Assembly: GCA_012510495.1 (NCBI GenBank)
Contig: JAAZHX010000125.1
Location: 1-52,464, forward strand
Source of the DNA: Smithella sp.
Lineage (GTDB): Bacteria; Desulfobacterota; Syntrophia; Syntrophales; Smithellaceae
Direction: 5' to 3'
DNA length: 52,464 bases
Below the pieces are notes generated by a model that saw only the letters and a list, made by a program, of their open reading frames with translations, searched no databases and was not told the DNA's origin. Shown here piece after piece: positions 27,488-35,502 of this stretch. Numbering within the stretch: the first letter of the stretch is position 1; the number at the start of each line of letters is the position of its first letter. The translations under genes and the position numbers were made by a program.

Positions 27488-28100
27488 TTTTTTTCAAAAC
27501 CCCCAGCGATTTGAAAAGCGGCGCGGCGTCGAAAAGGCCGGAGTCAACTGCCTGCCGGTAAACCAGATAGGGCGCCTGACCGCCATCGGCGGGATTTGGA
27601 AAAATGTCGTGAAAAACCAGATAGCCGCCGGGCAGGACATGCTCCGCCCAGATTTGATAATCCTTCAGAACGGACTCGTAAGCGTGGCTTCCGTCCACAA
27701 AGACAAGGCCGAGCGGCGTCTTCCAGGCGCGTCCGATGACGTCCGACCGGCCGATCACCGGGATGACCGTGTCCTGAAGATCGAAATCTTCTATTGTTTT
27801 GCGAAACAGCCGGAAGGTGTCGATCTTCCCCGTTTCTTTGTCCAGCAGATCGGGATCAAAGTATTCCTGGCCCGGCTGTTGCTCCTCCGAGCCGGTATGA
27901 TGGTCCACTGAAAAGAATACGGCGTCGTTTTCCCGGCAGGCGCATCCCAGATAGACGGCGGATTTTCCGCAATAGCTGCCGATTTCCAGGCAGGGAGCGG
28001 TCCGGGAGGCATCCAGGGCCAGTTCGTAGAGACGCCCGGCTTCCGCCTCATCCAGAAATCCTTTGATTTTTGATATTTTGATCGGGTCAATTTTTACCAT
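27468..28100 (-). CDS. Class I SAM methyltransferase, Methyltransf_24 family
   Basis: This 210-residue protein has motif I CLEIGSYCGKSAVYLG (about 37-52), the acidic end VDHHTGSEEQ, and the central FVDGSHAYESVLKDYQIW. It ends its core with LPGGYLVFHDIFPN. This pattern is the Methyltransf_24 group (O-methyltransferases of cephalosporin hydroxylase/rhamnosyl type), many of which act on sugars. It faces the radical SAM gene tail to tail with only 7 bases between stop codons. A functional link to the glycosyl cluster is therefore possible but not shown by co-transcription. Its C-terminus is encoded by a 7-bp repeat array and may be recently altered. Confidence 0.83.
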   Translation of the reverse strand: MVKIDPIKISKIKGFLDEAEAGRLYELALDASRTAPCLEIGSYCGKSAVYLGCACRENDAVFFSVDHHTGSEEQQPGQEYFDPDLLDKETGKIDTFRLFRKTIEDFDLQDTVIPVIGRSDVIGRAWKTPLGLVFVDGSHAYESVLKDYQIWAEHVLPGGYLVFHDIFPNPADGGQAPYLVYRQAVDSGLFDAAPLFKSLGVLKKRLKTEG

Positions 28101-28168
28101 TGGCGATCCTTAAAAGAGAAAGTGTTTTTCATTAAACCGCCCCCGGATAAATTGCAAGCCCATATCAC

Positions 28169-28194
28169 GTCATGCTTCGACAAGCTCAGCATGA
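28169..28194. repeat. Dispersed palindromic element with GTCATGCT / AGCATGAC arms
   Basis: GTCATGCT (28169-28176) pairs with AGCATGAC (28187-28194 region), and an alternative inner stem GCTT/AAGC is possible. This hairpin, with 'tcgacaagctc' inside, is a form I recognise from intergenic repeats in many bacteria. It lies in the roughly 260-base gene-free gap before the GAF pseudogene. Confidence 0.6.
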
Positions 28195-28361
28195 CAAAAG
28201 AGGGACAAAATGACTTTTTGCGAGACTGTCAAAGATGCCGGTAAGGGCGAACGGTTTTCGCCTTGCGCTTCGCAACTTCGCTGTTGACAGTGATGCCTGT
28301 TTCAGGAATAGTAAAAAAGTTATCGATCAGGGCGGGCGGTGCATTGATGCAGGAAAAAAAC

Positions 28362-29044
28362 ATGAGCCAGAGGTCATCGGACGCTGACCACGTTCGAAGA
28401 CTGACGCAAATCGGCGTGGCGCTTTCCGCGGAAAAGAACATCGACCGTCTTCTGGAAAAGATTCTATCGGAAGCCCGCGCCATCACCGCCGCGGACGGCG
28501 GCGCGCTGTACCTCATGTCGGAAAACGAGCAGGAGCTTCAGTTCGCCTTCATCCAGAATGAATCCATGGGCGTGACGATGGGGGGGCGGGTGAGAAAATT
28601 TCCTGGCCGTCCGTGCCTGTGACCGGCGCCGACGGACTGCCCAATCATGCCAACGTCTCCGCGCATGTGGCGATTACCAGGGAGGCGGTGAATATCGAGG
28701 ATGTTTACGGCGCATCCGGATTCAACTTTGACGGTCCCCGGGCGTTCGACCAGAAGACGGGCTATCGCACGAAATCCATGCTGGTCGTCCCGATGCTCAA
28801 TCATGAGAACGAAATCATCGGCGTTTTGCAGATGATCATCGCCCTTGCCGATATATTTGAAGCACTGACCGCCAGGGACCGGCCTTACAAAAAGGGCAAG
28901 ACACTGGGCGAAGCCCTGAAAATCATGGATATGATGGTCAAGGACCACCATATCGACGCCAACCTCTACGACCTGTTTGTCCGGGAAAAAATTTACATGA
29001 ATTATGCCGCAAGCGAGCTCGCGCCGCAACAGATCGATATGTGA
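28362..29044 (+). pseudogene. GAF/HD-GYP-type phosphodiesterase, frameshifted and internally deleted
   Basis: The first frame (ATG 28362, AGGA upstream; ATG 28347 possible) encodes a GAF domain: LTQIGVALSAEKNIDRLLEKIL, TAADGGALYLMSENEQELQF. A run of seven G at about 28580-28586 shifts the frame; with one extra G it would continue as GEKISWPSVPVTGADG and on to a complete GAF end (SMLVVPMLNHENEIIGVLQ). At about 28830 this jumps in frame to ALADIFEALTARDRPYKKGKTL…MVKDHHIDANLYDLFV, the C-terminal end of an HD-GYP domain. The HD and GYP residues themselves are missing. It was probably a c-di-GMP phosphodiesterase or phosphohydrolase and is now inactive. Confidence 0.85.
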
Positions 29045-29057
29045 GGAAAGGGGATTC

Positions 29058-29092
29058 GGCTGAAGACTAAAAACTGATGACCGAAGACTGAA
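29058..29092. repeat. Heptamer array II (five degenerate copies)
   Basis: Five consecutive 7-mers: GGCTGAA, GACTAAA, AACTGAT, GACCGAA, GACTGAA. They lie just after the GAF/HD-GYP remnant and have the same core as the array at 27467-27487. Confidence 0.7.
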
Positions 29093-29124
29093 GGCGTGAG
29101 GTTTTTTTAACAGGAAATATTTAC

Positions 29125-29152
29125 TTGATTTTATGTCCTGATGTGGTATGAA
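29125..29152 (+). promoter_or_regulatory. Promoter of the metK transcript
   Basis: TTGATT (29125-29130), a 16-base spacer and TATGAA (29147-29152). The expected transcription start is about 29159, exactly where the riboswitch-like structure begins. Confidence 0.55.
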
Positions 29153-29157
29153 GCCTT

Positions 29158-29260
29158 GCAAGCGGTGATTTAATGGTAAATTGCTCCGCTCTATAAATGT
29201 GCTAAAGCACTGAAAATCAATGAAGTTAATTGAACCCGTGCTTTAGCGCGGGTTTTTTAT
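29158..29260 (+). ncRNA. SAM-II-like riboswitch with intrinsic terminator, upstream of metK
   Basis: Stem P1 is AGCGG (29161-29165) with CCGCT (29186-29190). The loop contains TGATTTAA, and after P1 come TAAATG and GCTAAAG (29201-29207). These are the conserved blocks I know from SAM-II/SAM-V aptamers. Then AACCCGTGC (29233-29241) pairs with GCGCGGGTT (29246-29254) and T residues follow: a terminator. GCTAAAGCAC (29201-29210) is perfectly complementary to 29238-29247 inside the terminator, giving an antiterminator. The expected logic is that SAM binding sequesters GCTAAAG, the terminator forms, and metK is turned off. Placement directly before a SAM synthetase supports this. The class assignment rests on memory of the consensus. 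Confidence 0.75.
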
Positions 29261-29306
29261 TTTAAATTCAAAACCCGCACAAAAAACTGTAAGGAGAAAA
29301 TGTTTT

Positions 29307-30482
29307 ATGCAGATTTCATCGGAAAGCGTCAAAGTGGGCCATCCCGACCTGGTGGCGGACATTATCGCGGCGAATGTGATTGCGGCCATTCTGGATGAAG
29401 AAAAGAAACAAAAGCTGACCTTGGCCAATATGCCGCACTGCGGCCTTGAAGTATTTCTGGGCAAGGGCCTGTGTTTGGTGGGCGGCGAGGTTCGATCGAG
29501 AGTGAATGTGGACATCGACAAGATCGCGCGAGACTCCGTGATTGAACTGGGGTACAACCACGCGGCGGTCGGCCTCAACGGACATTTGATGGGGGTGCTC
29601 AACGCCATTATTCCCCAGTCGCCGGACATCAATCAGGGGACCAGTTGCCTATTGAACAAAGACCGGGAAATCGGCGCGGGAGACCAGGGCATCATGTACG
29701 GCTTTGCCTGCGATGAAACGCCGGAAATGCTTCCCTTGCCCTATGTTCTGGTCAACAGGCTGATGCGCGCCTTTGAGTACTGCCAGGATCCGATTTTCGC
29801 GCCGGACGGCAAAGGGCAGGTGTCCGTCGATTATGACGTCAAAACGGGCAAGCCCTGCCGCGTCGCCAAGGTGCTGATGTCCAATTCGATCGATTACCGT
29901 TTTGTCAAGGGCGACCGCCTCAAAATCCGCGACCGGGCTAAAAAGATCGCTTTTGAGTCCCTGAAAGACTGTGTTGATAAAAAAACGGAATTTCTTTTCA
30001 ATCCGACCGGGGAATGGAACGCCATCAATTCCTGCAGCGCCGCGGATTCCGGCGTCACGGGCCGCAAGCTGGTGGTCCAGTTTTACGGCGGTTATCCAGG
30101 TGCGCAGCTGGGCGGCGGCGCGGTGGTCAACAAGACGCCCGAAAAGGTGGACTGCTCCGCGGCTTTCGGCGCCCGCCATGTGGCCAAGAATATCGTGGCG
30201 GCGGGCCTGGCTGCCAAGTGCTCCGTTCAGTTGGCATATGCCATCGGGATTGCCGAGCCTTTCTCCATTTACGTCAATACCTTCGGTACAGGCAAAGTTC
30301 CGGACGACCGGCTGGAAAAAATCATCAGGGATCTTTTTGATCTGACGCCGGCGGGCTTGATCGAAAAATTCAATCTGCTTGACGGCAACATCTACCGCAG
30401 AATTCCCCGGACCTTCTTCATGGATAACTACCGCTGGGAAAAAACGGATATGGCCAAAACGCTGCGAAAAGCCGTAAAGTAA
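29307..30482 (+). CDS. metK: S-adenosylmethionine synthetase, divergent form
   Basis: MetK makes SAM from methionine and ATP. The 391-residue protein keeps the central motifs GAGDQGIMYGFACDETPE and VTGRK, followed by GGGAVVNKTPEKVDCSAA and ARHVAKNIVAAGLA. It differs from standard MetK at several places: SESVKVGHPDLVAD (Leu for the usual Lys after GHPD) and QFYGGYPGAQLGGGA instead of DTYGG…GGGAFSGKD. Even so, the lysines and aspartate of the KTPEKVD segment remain. AAGGAG lies 10 bases before the ATG. It is preceded by a SAM-II-like switch and followed after 22 bases by purB. Confidence 0.9.
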   Translation: MQISSESVKVGHPDLVADIIAANVIAAILDEEKKQKLTLANMPHCGLEVFLGKGLCLVGGEVRSRVNVDIDKIARDSVIELGYNHAAVGLNGHLMGVLNAIIPQSPDINQGTSCLLNKDREIGAGDQGIMYGFACDETPEMLPLPYVLVNRLMRAFEYCQDPIFAPDGKGQVSVDYDVKTGKPCRVAKVLMSNSIDYRFVKGDRLKIRDRAKKIAFESLKDCVDKKTEFLFNPTGEWNAINSCSAADSGVTGRKLVVQFYGGYPGAQLGGGAVVNKTPEKVDCSAAFGARHVAKNIVAAGLAAKCSVQLAYAIGIAEPFSIYVNTFGTGKVPDDRLEKIIRDLFDLTPAGLIEKFNLLDGNIYRRIPRTFFMDNYRWEKTDMAKTLRKAVK

Positions 30483-30504
30483 AACAGGCAGGCAGGAGTG
30501 CATT

Positions 30505-31800
30505 GTGATTGAGCGATATTCAAGAGAAAAAATGGCGGCAATCTGGCGCCGGGAAAACAAGTATGCCAAATGGCTCGATGTGGAAGTGGCGGCCTGCGAG
30601 GCGATGGTCAAGCTCGGCCTCGCGCCGGCCGCGGCGGTGGACAACATCAAAGCCAAAGCGGTGATCAACGTGGCCCGCATCGACGAAATCGAGGCGGTCA
30701 CCCGGCATGACGTGATCGCGTTTGTTTCGTCGTTGACCGAGGTCATCGGCGAAGACGGCCGGTTCATCCACATGGGGCTCACCTCCTCGGATGTTTTGGA
30801 CACGGCGCTGGCGGTGCAGCTTAAAGAGGCGTCCGACCTTCTCCTGGAAGACCTGGATCAACTGCTGGCGGTTCTGAAAAGACGGGCCCTGGAACATAAA
30901 AAGACCCTCATGATCGGCCGGTCGCACGGCATTCACGCCGAGCCGATCACCTTCGGCTTGAAGCTGGCCCTGTGGTATGCGGAAATGCGGCGCAACCGCG
31001 CGCGCCTGGAGCGCGCGCGCGAGGCCGTCTCCTGCGGCAAAATTTCGGGCGCCGTGGGCACGTTTTCTTTTGTGGATCCGTTTGTGGAAGAGTATGTCTG
31101 CAAAAAGCTCGGCCTCGCGCCTGCGCCGGTCGCTTCGCAGATTGTTCAGCGGGACCGGCATGCGGAATTCTTTTCCACGCTGGCGATTATCGCGTCGTCT
31201 CTGGATAAGTTCGCGCAGGAAATCCGCCTGCTGCAGAGAACGGAAGTGCGGGAGGCGGAGGAGTATTTTTCTCCGGGGCAGAAAGGCTCTTCGGCGATGC
31301 CCCACAAGCGCAATCCGGTGCTCTCGGAGAACATCTCCGGGCTTTCGCGCCTGGTGCGTTCCTACGCCCTGGCCGCCCTGGAAAACGTTCCCTTATGGCA
31401 CGAGCGCGACATCAGCCACTCCTCTGTGGAGCGGGTGATCGCGCCGGACGCCACCATCGCGCTCGATTTCATGCTGGGGCGCTTCACCGGTTTGGTGGAC
31501 AAGCTGGTGGTGTATCCGGACCGGATGCTCGCCAATCTCAACATGACGCGCGGTGTGATCTTTTCGCAAATAGTTCTGCTTGCGCTCATTGAAAAGGGAA
31601 CCACGCGGGAAGACGCTTATGCCGTCGTTCAGGAAAACGCGATGAAATCCTGGCAGGAGGGCATCGAATTTCGCACACTCCTCGAGCGGGATGAAAGGGT
31701 GCGACAGCATCTGAGCACCGCCGACCTGGACGCCGTTTTCGACGTAACCCGTTTTCTGAAGCACCTGGATTACATCTTTGAACGGGTTTTCAGTGTATAA
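30505..31800 (+). CDS. purB: Adenylosuccinate lyase
   Basis: PurB catalyses two beta-eliminations in purine synthesis (SAICAR to AICAR, and adenylosuccinate to AMP). The 431-residue protein has the superfamily signature GSSAMPHKRNP (flexible catalytic Ser loop), GRSHGIHAEPITFG with catalytic His, and TSSDVLDTALAVQL. The start is GTG at 30505, with GGAG 7 bases upstream. It shares the transcript with metK; SAM recycling also uses adenosine, which may explain the pairing (inference). A 13-bp palindrome follows the stop codon. Confidence 0.96.
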   Translation: MIERYSREKMAAIWRRENKYAKWLDVEVAACEAMVKLGLAPAAAVDNIKAKAVINVARIDEIEAVTRHDVIAFVSSLTEVIGEDGRFIHMGLTSSDVLDTALAVQLKEASDLLLEDLDQLLAVLKRRALEHKKTLMIGRSHGIHAEPITFGLKLALWYAEMRRNRARLERAREAVSCGKISGAVGTFSFVDPFVEEYVCKKLGLAPAPVASQIVQRDRHAEFFSTLAIIASSLDKFAQEIRLLQRTEVREAEEYFSPGQKGSSAMPHKRNPVLSENISGLSRLVRSYALAALENVPLWHERDISHSSVERVIAPDATIALDFMLGRFTGLVDKLVVYPDRMLANLNMTRGVIFSQIVLLALIEKGTTREDAYAVVQENAMKSWQEGIEFRTLLERDERVRQHLSTADLDAVFDVTRFLKHLDYIFERVFSV

Positions 31801-31806
31801 ATGAAA

Positions 31807-31836
31807 CGCAGGGAACGGTTGCGACCGTTCCCTGCG
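31807..31836. repeat. Perfect 13-bp palindrome between purB and nadB
   Basis: CGCAGGGAACGGT (31807-31819) pairs with ACCGTTCCCTGCG (31824-31836) across a TGCG loop. It lies between convergent genes and could stop transcription from both sides, but there is no T-run. I recognise the gggaacgg…ccgttccc core as a common intergenic repeat. Confidence 0.75.
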
Positions 31837-31868
31837 GAAGATTCAAAAACCTCAAACAGCCAATCAAG

Positions 31869-33458
31869 TTACTTTTTTACCAGGATCGTGTCTTTCAGGA
31901 AGGCATCCTTCGTTTCGGGGTAATCCATCGTGAAGTGCAGGCCGCGGCTTTCCTTCCGGGCCAGCGCGCTTTTCACAATCAGTTTGGCGACCGTGGTGAT
32001 GTTGCGCAGCTCGATCAGGTCTTTGGTCACCCGGTAATTCCAGTAGTATTCGTGAATTTCCCGCTGCACCATTTCGATCCGGCGCCGGGCCCGTGCGAGG
32101 CGCTTGTCCGAACGGACAATGCCCGTGTAATTCCACATGCACCGGCGGATTTCATCCCAGTTATTGGTGATGACGATGCTGTCATCGCTTTCCGAAGAAT
32201 TGACGGGATCCCAGGGGCGGATCGGCGCGGCGCTCATGGGCGTCTGACGGAAGGTTTCGGCGATTTTCGTATAAACCCGGTGCGAATAAACGAGCGCCTC
32301 CAAAAGCGAATTGCTGGCCAGACGATTTGCCCCGTGCAGACCGGTGCAGGAAACTTCCCCGCAGGCGAACAGATTGTCGATGGAAGTTTTACCGTAGTGA
32401 TCCACCGCGACGCCGCCGCAGATGTAATGAGCCGCCGGGGCGACGGGAATGGGTTCCCGGGCCATGTCGATGCCGAACTCCAGACATTTGCTGTAGATAT
32501 TGGGAAACCGGTTCAGGAGAAATTCGCGGTTGTGGTGCGTAATGTCCAGAAGGACGTATTCATCGCCGGACTGCTTGATTTCGTTGTCGATGGCTTTGGC
32601 CACCACGTCGCGCGGCGCGAGGCTTTTCATGGGGTGGTACTTATCCATGAAGGTCGAACCGTTTTTTAACTTCAGGATGCCGCCTTCGCCGCGCACGGCC
32701 TCGCTGATCAAGAACGCCTTGGCTTCCGGATGGAAAAGACAGGTGGGATGGAACTGAATAAATTCCATATTGGCGATTTTCGCGCCGGCGCGGTAGGCCA
32801 TGGCAATGCCGTCGCCCGTGGCGATGTCCGGATTCGTGGTAATCAGATACACTTTGCCCGCGCCTCCCGTCGATAAGATCGTATATTTGGCGCGGCAGGC
32901 ATGAATTTCGTCCCGGTTGATGTCGAGCACGTAGGCGCCCAGGCAGTTGACCGTCCGGCCCTGCGGGTCTTTTTGCACAATCAGGTCAATGCCGATATGG
33001 TTTTCGTAAATTTCCACATTTTCCAACGCGGCGACTTTTTCGTGCAGCGCCCGCTCGATTTCCTGGCCTGTGAGGTCCTTGGCGTGAAGCACCCGCCGGC
33101 GGTGGTGGCCTCCTTCCTGGCCCAGATCGTAGAGGTGGGGGGGCTCTTCGGCTTTCGTGAAATTGACGCCCCATTCGATCAGTTCCTGAATGCGCGCCGG
33201 CGCTTCCCGGACGACAAATTCGACGACATCCCTCCGGCAGAGGCCCGCGCCGCTCTCCAGCGTGTCGCCGATGTGCTCTTCAAAGCTGTCGGTCTTATCC
33301 GTGACCGCCGCGATGCCGCCCTGGGCGTAGTTGGTGTTGGATTCCGATTTTTCTTTTTTGGTAACGATGACGACCGACCCGACCTGCGCCGCCTTGATGG
33401 CAAAGCTAAGCCCTGCGATCCCGCTGCCGATGACGAGGAAGTCCGCTTTTATTTCCAT
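31869..33458 (-). CDS. nadB: L-aspartate oxidase
   Basis: NadB oxidises L-aspartate to iminoaspartate, the first step of NAD biosynthesis, and in anaerobes uses fumarate as electron acceptor. The 529-residue flavoprotein has the FAD-binding GSGIAGLSFAIKAAQ at the N-terminus, the NYAQGGIAAV segment, and HHRRRVLHAKDLTG in the active site. It also has TGLHGANRLASNSLLEAL (covalent-flavin-type family motif without the His-flavin attachment) and a C-terminal helical domain. It is full length. nadA and nadC are not adjacent. It is divergent from tsaD; the two promoters overlap in a shared -10 region at 33516-33525. Confidence 0.95.
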   Translation of the reverse strand: MEIKADFLVIGSGIAGLSFAIKAAQVGSVVIVTKKEKSESNTNYAQGGIAAVTDKTDSFEEHIGDTLESGAGLCRRDVVEFVVREAPARIQELIEWGVNFTKAEEPPHLYDLGQEGGHHRRRVLHAKDLTGQEIERALHEKVAALENVEIYENHIGIDLIVQKDPQGRTVNCLGAYVLDINRDEIHACRAKYTILSTGGAGKVYLITTNPDIATGDGIAMAYRAGAKIANMEFIQFHPTCLFHPEAKAFLISEAVRGEGGILKLKNGSTFMDKYHPMKSLAPRDVVAKAIDNEIKQSGDEYVLLDITHHNREFLLNRFPNIYSKCLEFGIDMAREPIPVAPAAHYICGGVAVDHYGKTSIDNLFACGEVSCTGLHGANRLASNSLLEALVYSHRVYTKIAETFRQTPMSAAPIRPWDPVNSSESDDSIVITNNWDEIRRCMWNYTGIVRSDKRLARARRRIEMVQREIHEYYWNYRVTKDLIELRNITTVAKLIVKSALARKESRGLHFTMDYPETKDAFLKDTILVKK

Positions 33459-33496
33459 AAAAGAAAACCCCGATTATTCCTGCCGTTAAAAGTTTG

Positions 33497-33545
33497 TTTA
33501 CAAATACCGGGGGCTTTTATATAAGGCTTTGCAGCGGTTTGTAAA
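33497..33545. promoter_or_regulatory. Overlapping divergent promoters of nadB and tsaD sharing one TATATA
   Basis: For tsaD: TTTACA (33497-33502), a 17-base spacer, TATAAG (33520-33525). For nadB on the other strand: TTTACA (complement of 33540-33545), a 16-base spacer, TATATA (complement of 33518-33523). The two -10 elements occupy the same bases, so the promoters should exclude each other. Confidence 0.6.
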
Positions 33546-33569
33546 GAAAATTATGACAGAGGAGTTCAT

Positions 33570-34595
33570 TTGTTTGTTTTAGGAATCGAATCATCCTGTG
33601 ATGAAACGGCGGCTGCCGTCGTCCGGAACGGAAAACTGCTCTCCAGCGTGATTGCGTCGCAAATCAAGGACCACAGCGCTTACGGGGGCGTGGTGCCGGA
33701 GATCGCGTCGCGCAAGCATATCGAGGCGATTTCCCCCGTAATCGAGCAGGCCCTCCGGGACGCGAATGCCTCCTTCCGTAATCTGGAGGGCATTGCCGTC
33801 ACCCGCGGGCCGGGGCTGATCGGATCGCTCTTGGTCGGACTCTCCACCGCCAAGGCGCTGGCCTATGCGCTGGACATCCCGTTTGCGGGCGTCAACCATC
33901 TGGAGGCGCACATCATGGCGTCCTTGCTGGGGGAGAAAAAACCACGGTTTCCGTTTGTCGCCCTCGTGGTTTCCGGCGGCCATACCAATGTGTATCTGGT
34001 CAAAGATTATCATCGGTTTGCGCTGCTGGGCCAGACCAGAGACGATGCGGCGGGCGAGGCTCTGGACAAGGCGGCCAAGCTGCTCGACCTGGGCTATCCC
34101 GGGGGTGTCGTGATCGACCGCATGTCCCGGGAAGGCAATCCCGGTTTGTTTTGCTTCCCCCGCGCCATGAAGGATTCGCCGGATTTCAGCTTCAGCGGGC
34201 TGAAAACATCCCTCCTGGTTTTGATGAAAAAGCGGGGGAAGGACTTTGCCCAAAACGAGCTTCCGGACGTTGTCGCCGGCTACCAGGAAGCCGTTGTCGA
34301 TGTTCTGGTGGAAAAAACGCTCCGGACCGTCCGGGAAAACAACCTTTCGCAGATTGTCGTTTGCGGCGGCGTTGCGGCCAACAGCCGTTTGCGCGAAAAG
34401 TTTTCCGAAGCGGCCTCTCAGGAAGGCAGAGAGCTGTTTTTTCCGCCGATGATTTTATGCACGGACAACGCGGCGATGGTCGCCGCCCTGGGAGAGGTCA
34501 TGCTGGAAAACGGCTGGAGCGATTCTCTGGATTTGAACGCGGTGTCCCGCTGGCCTCTTGCTTTGCCGTCTTTGCGCAAAGACGGGCGGGACTGA
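33570..34595 (+). CDS. tsaD: tRNA threonylcarbamoyladenosine transferase TsaD
   Basis: TsaD, with TsaB and TsaE, transfers the threonylcarbamoyl group to A37 of ANN-decoding tRNAs. The 341-residue protein starts LGIESSCDETAAAVV and carries the metal-binding HLEAH motif (NHLEAHIMAS) and the ASKH ATPase elements VVSGGHTNVYLV and VCGGVAANSRLR. The start codon is TTG at 33570, with GAGGAG 5 bases upstream; no other start fits the family N-terminus. rsmA follows after six bases, and miaB is 43 bases further, so three RNA-modification genes lie together. Confidence 0.95.
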   Translation: MFVLGIESSCDETAAAVVRNGKLLSSVIASQIKDHSAYGGVVPEIASRKHIEAISPVIEQALRDANASFRNLEGIAVTRGPGLIGSLLVGLSTAKALAYALDIPFAGVNHLEAHIMASLLGEKKPRFPFVALVVSGGHTNVYLVKDYHRFALLGQTRDDAAGEALDKAAKLLDLGYPGGVVIDRMSREGNPGLFCFPRAMKDSPDFSFSGLKTSLLVLMKKRGKDFAQNELPDVVAGYQEAVVDVLVEKTLRTVRENNLSQIVVCGGVAANSRLREKFSEAASQEGRELFFPPMILCTDNAAMVAALGEVMLENGWSDSLDLNAVSRWPLALPSLRKDGRD

Positions 34596-34601
34596 ACCGA
34601 C

Positions 34602-35459
34602 ATGACGACACCCGGAGAAATTCTTCAGCGATACAGGATTCGCCCCGATAAAAGACGCGGACAGTCGTTTCTGACGGATCTCAACACCATTCATAAAATA
34701 GCGGCGGCCGGGAAGATCACCCGGGAAGACCTTGTCGTGGAAATCGGCGCGGGCTTTGGCGTTCTGACCGGGAATATCGCGCAGCGCGCCGGCCGGTTGA
34801 TCGCCGTGGAAATTGATCTTAAGCTGGTGGGAATCCTCCAAAAAGAGCTTGCCCAATGCAAGCAGGTGGAAGTTTTTTCCGGCGATATATTGAAATTTGA
34901 TTTCTCTTGTATATCAAAGCAATACAAATCAAAAATTAAAGTGGTCGGCAACATTCCGTATAACATTTCCAGCCCCGTTGTTTTTCACCTGCTGGCGCAC
35001 CGGCGGGTCATTCGGGACTTCACGTTGATGCTCCAGAAAGAGGTGGTCGAACGGCTCGTTTCCGCGCCGGGTCGCAAAAGCTACGGCGTGCCTTCGGTGC
35101 TGCTTCAGATGTATGCGGATATGAAAAAGCTTTTTGACGTCCCCCCCGGTTGTTTTTATCCCGCGCCAAAAATTACCTCTTCCGTCATGCAGGGGAAATT
35201 TCTGGAGGAGCCCCGGTTTGCGCTGGAAGATGAAAAGCTGTTCAACCGTCTGGTGAGGGCGTCTTTCGCCCAGCGCCGCAAAATGCTTGCCAATAATTTG
35301 AAGCAGGCCGCTTTTTTAAAGGAACTCGGCGAGGAGGACATCACCTCCGCTCTGAGACAGGCCGGCATTGACGGCAAACGGCGGGGTGAAACCCTTTCCG
35401 TGGAGGAATTCGGCGCGCTGAGCAACTTTCTGAAAAATCAATTGACGAACCGCGGGTGA
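34602..35459 (+). CDS. rsmA: 16S rRNA (adenine1518/1519-N6)-dimethyltransferase
   Basis: RsmA (KsgA) dimethylates two adenines near the 3' end of 16S rRNA late in ribosome assembly. The 285-residue protein has the N-terminal RRGQSFLTDLNTIHKI, SAM motif I VEIGAGFGVLTG, and the catalytic NIPYNISSP motif (about 120-128). A C-terminal domain with VRASFAQRRKMLANNL follows. All are canonical. The tsaD-rsmA-miaB arrangement suggests one operon for tRNA/rRNA modification. Confidence 0.95.
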   Translation: MTTPGEILQRYRIRPDKRRGQSFLTDLNTIHKIAAAGKITREDLVVEIGAGFGVLTGNIAQRAGRLIAVEIDLKLVGILQKELAQCKQVEVFSGDILKFDFSCISKQYKSKIKVVGNIPYNISSPVVFHLLAHRRVIRDFTLMLQKEVVERLVSAPGRKSYGVPSVLLQMYADMKKLFDVPPGCFYPAPKITSSVMQGKFLEEPRFALEDEKLFNRLVRASFAQRRKMLANNLKQAAFLKELGEEDITSALRQAGIDGKRRGETLSVEEFGALSNFLKNQLTNRG

Positions 35460-35502
35460 AAGATTAATGCTTTGCTTAACCTGAGCGGGAAACGAAAACA
35501 GC

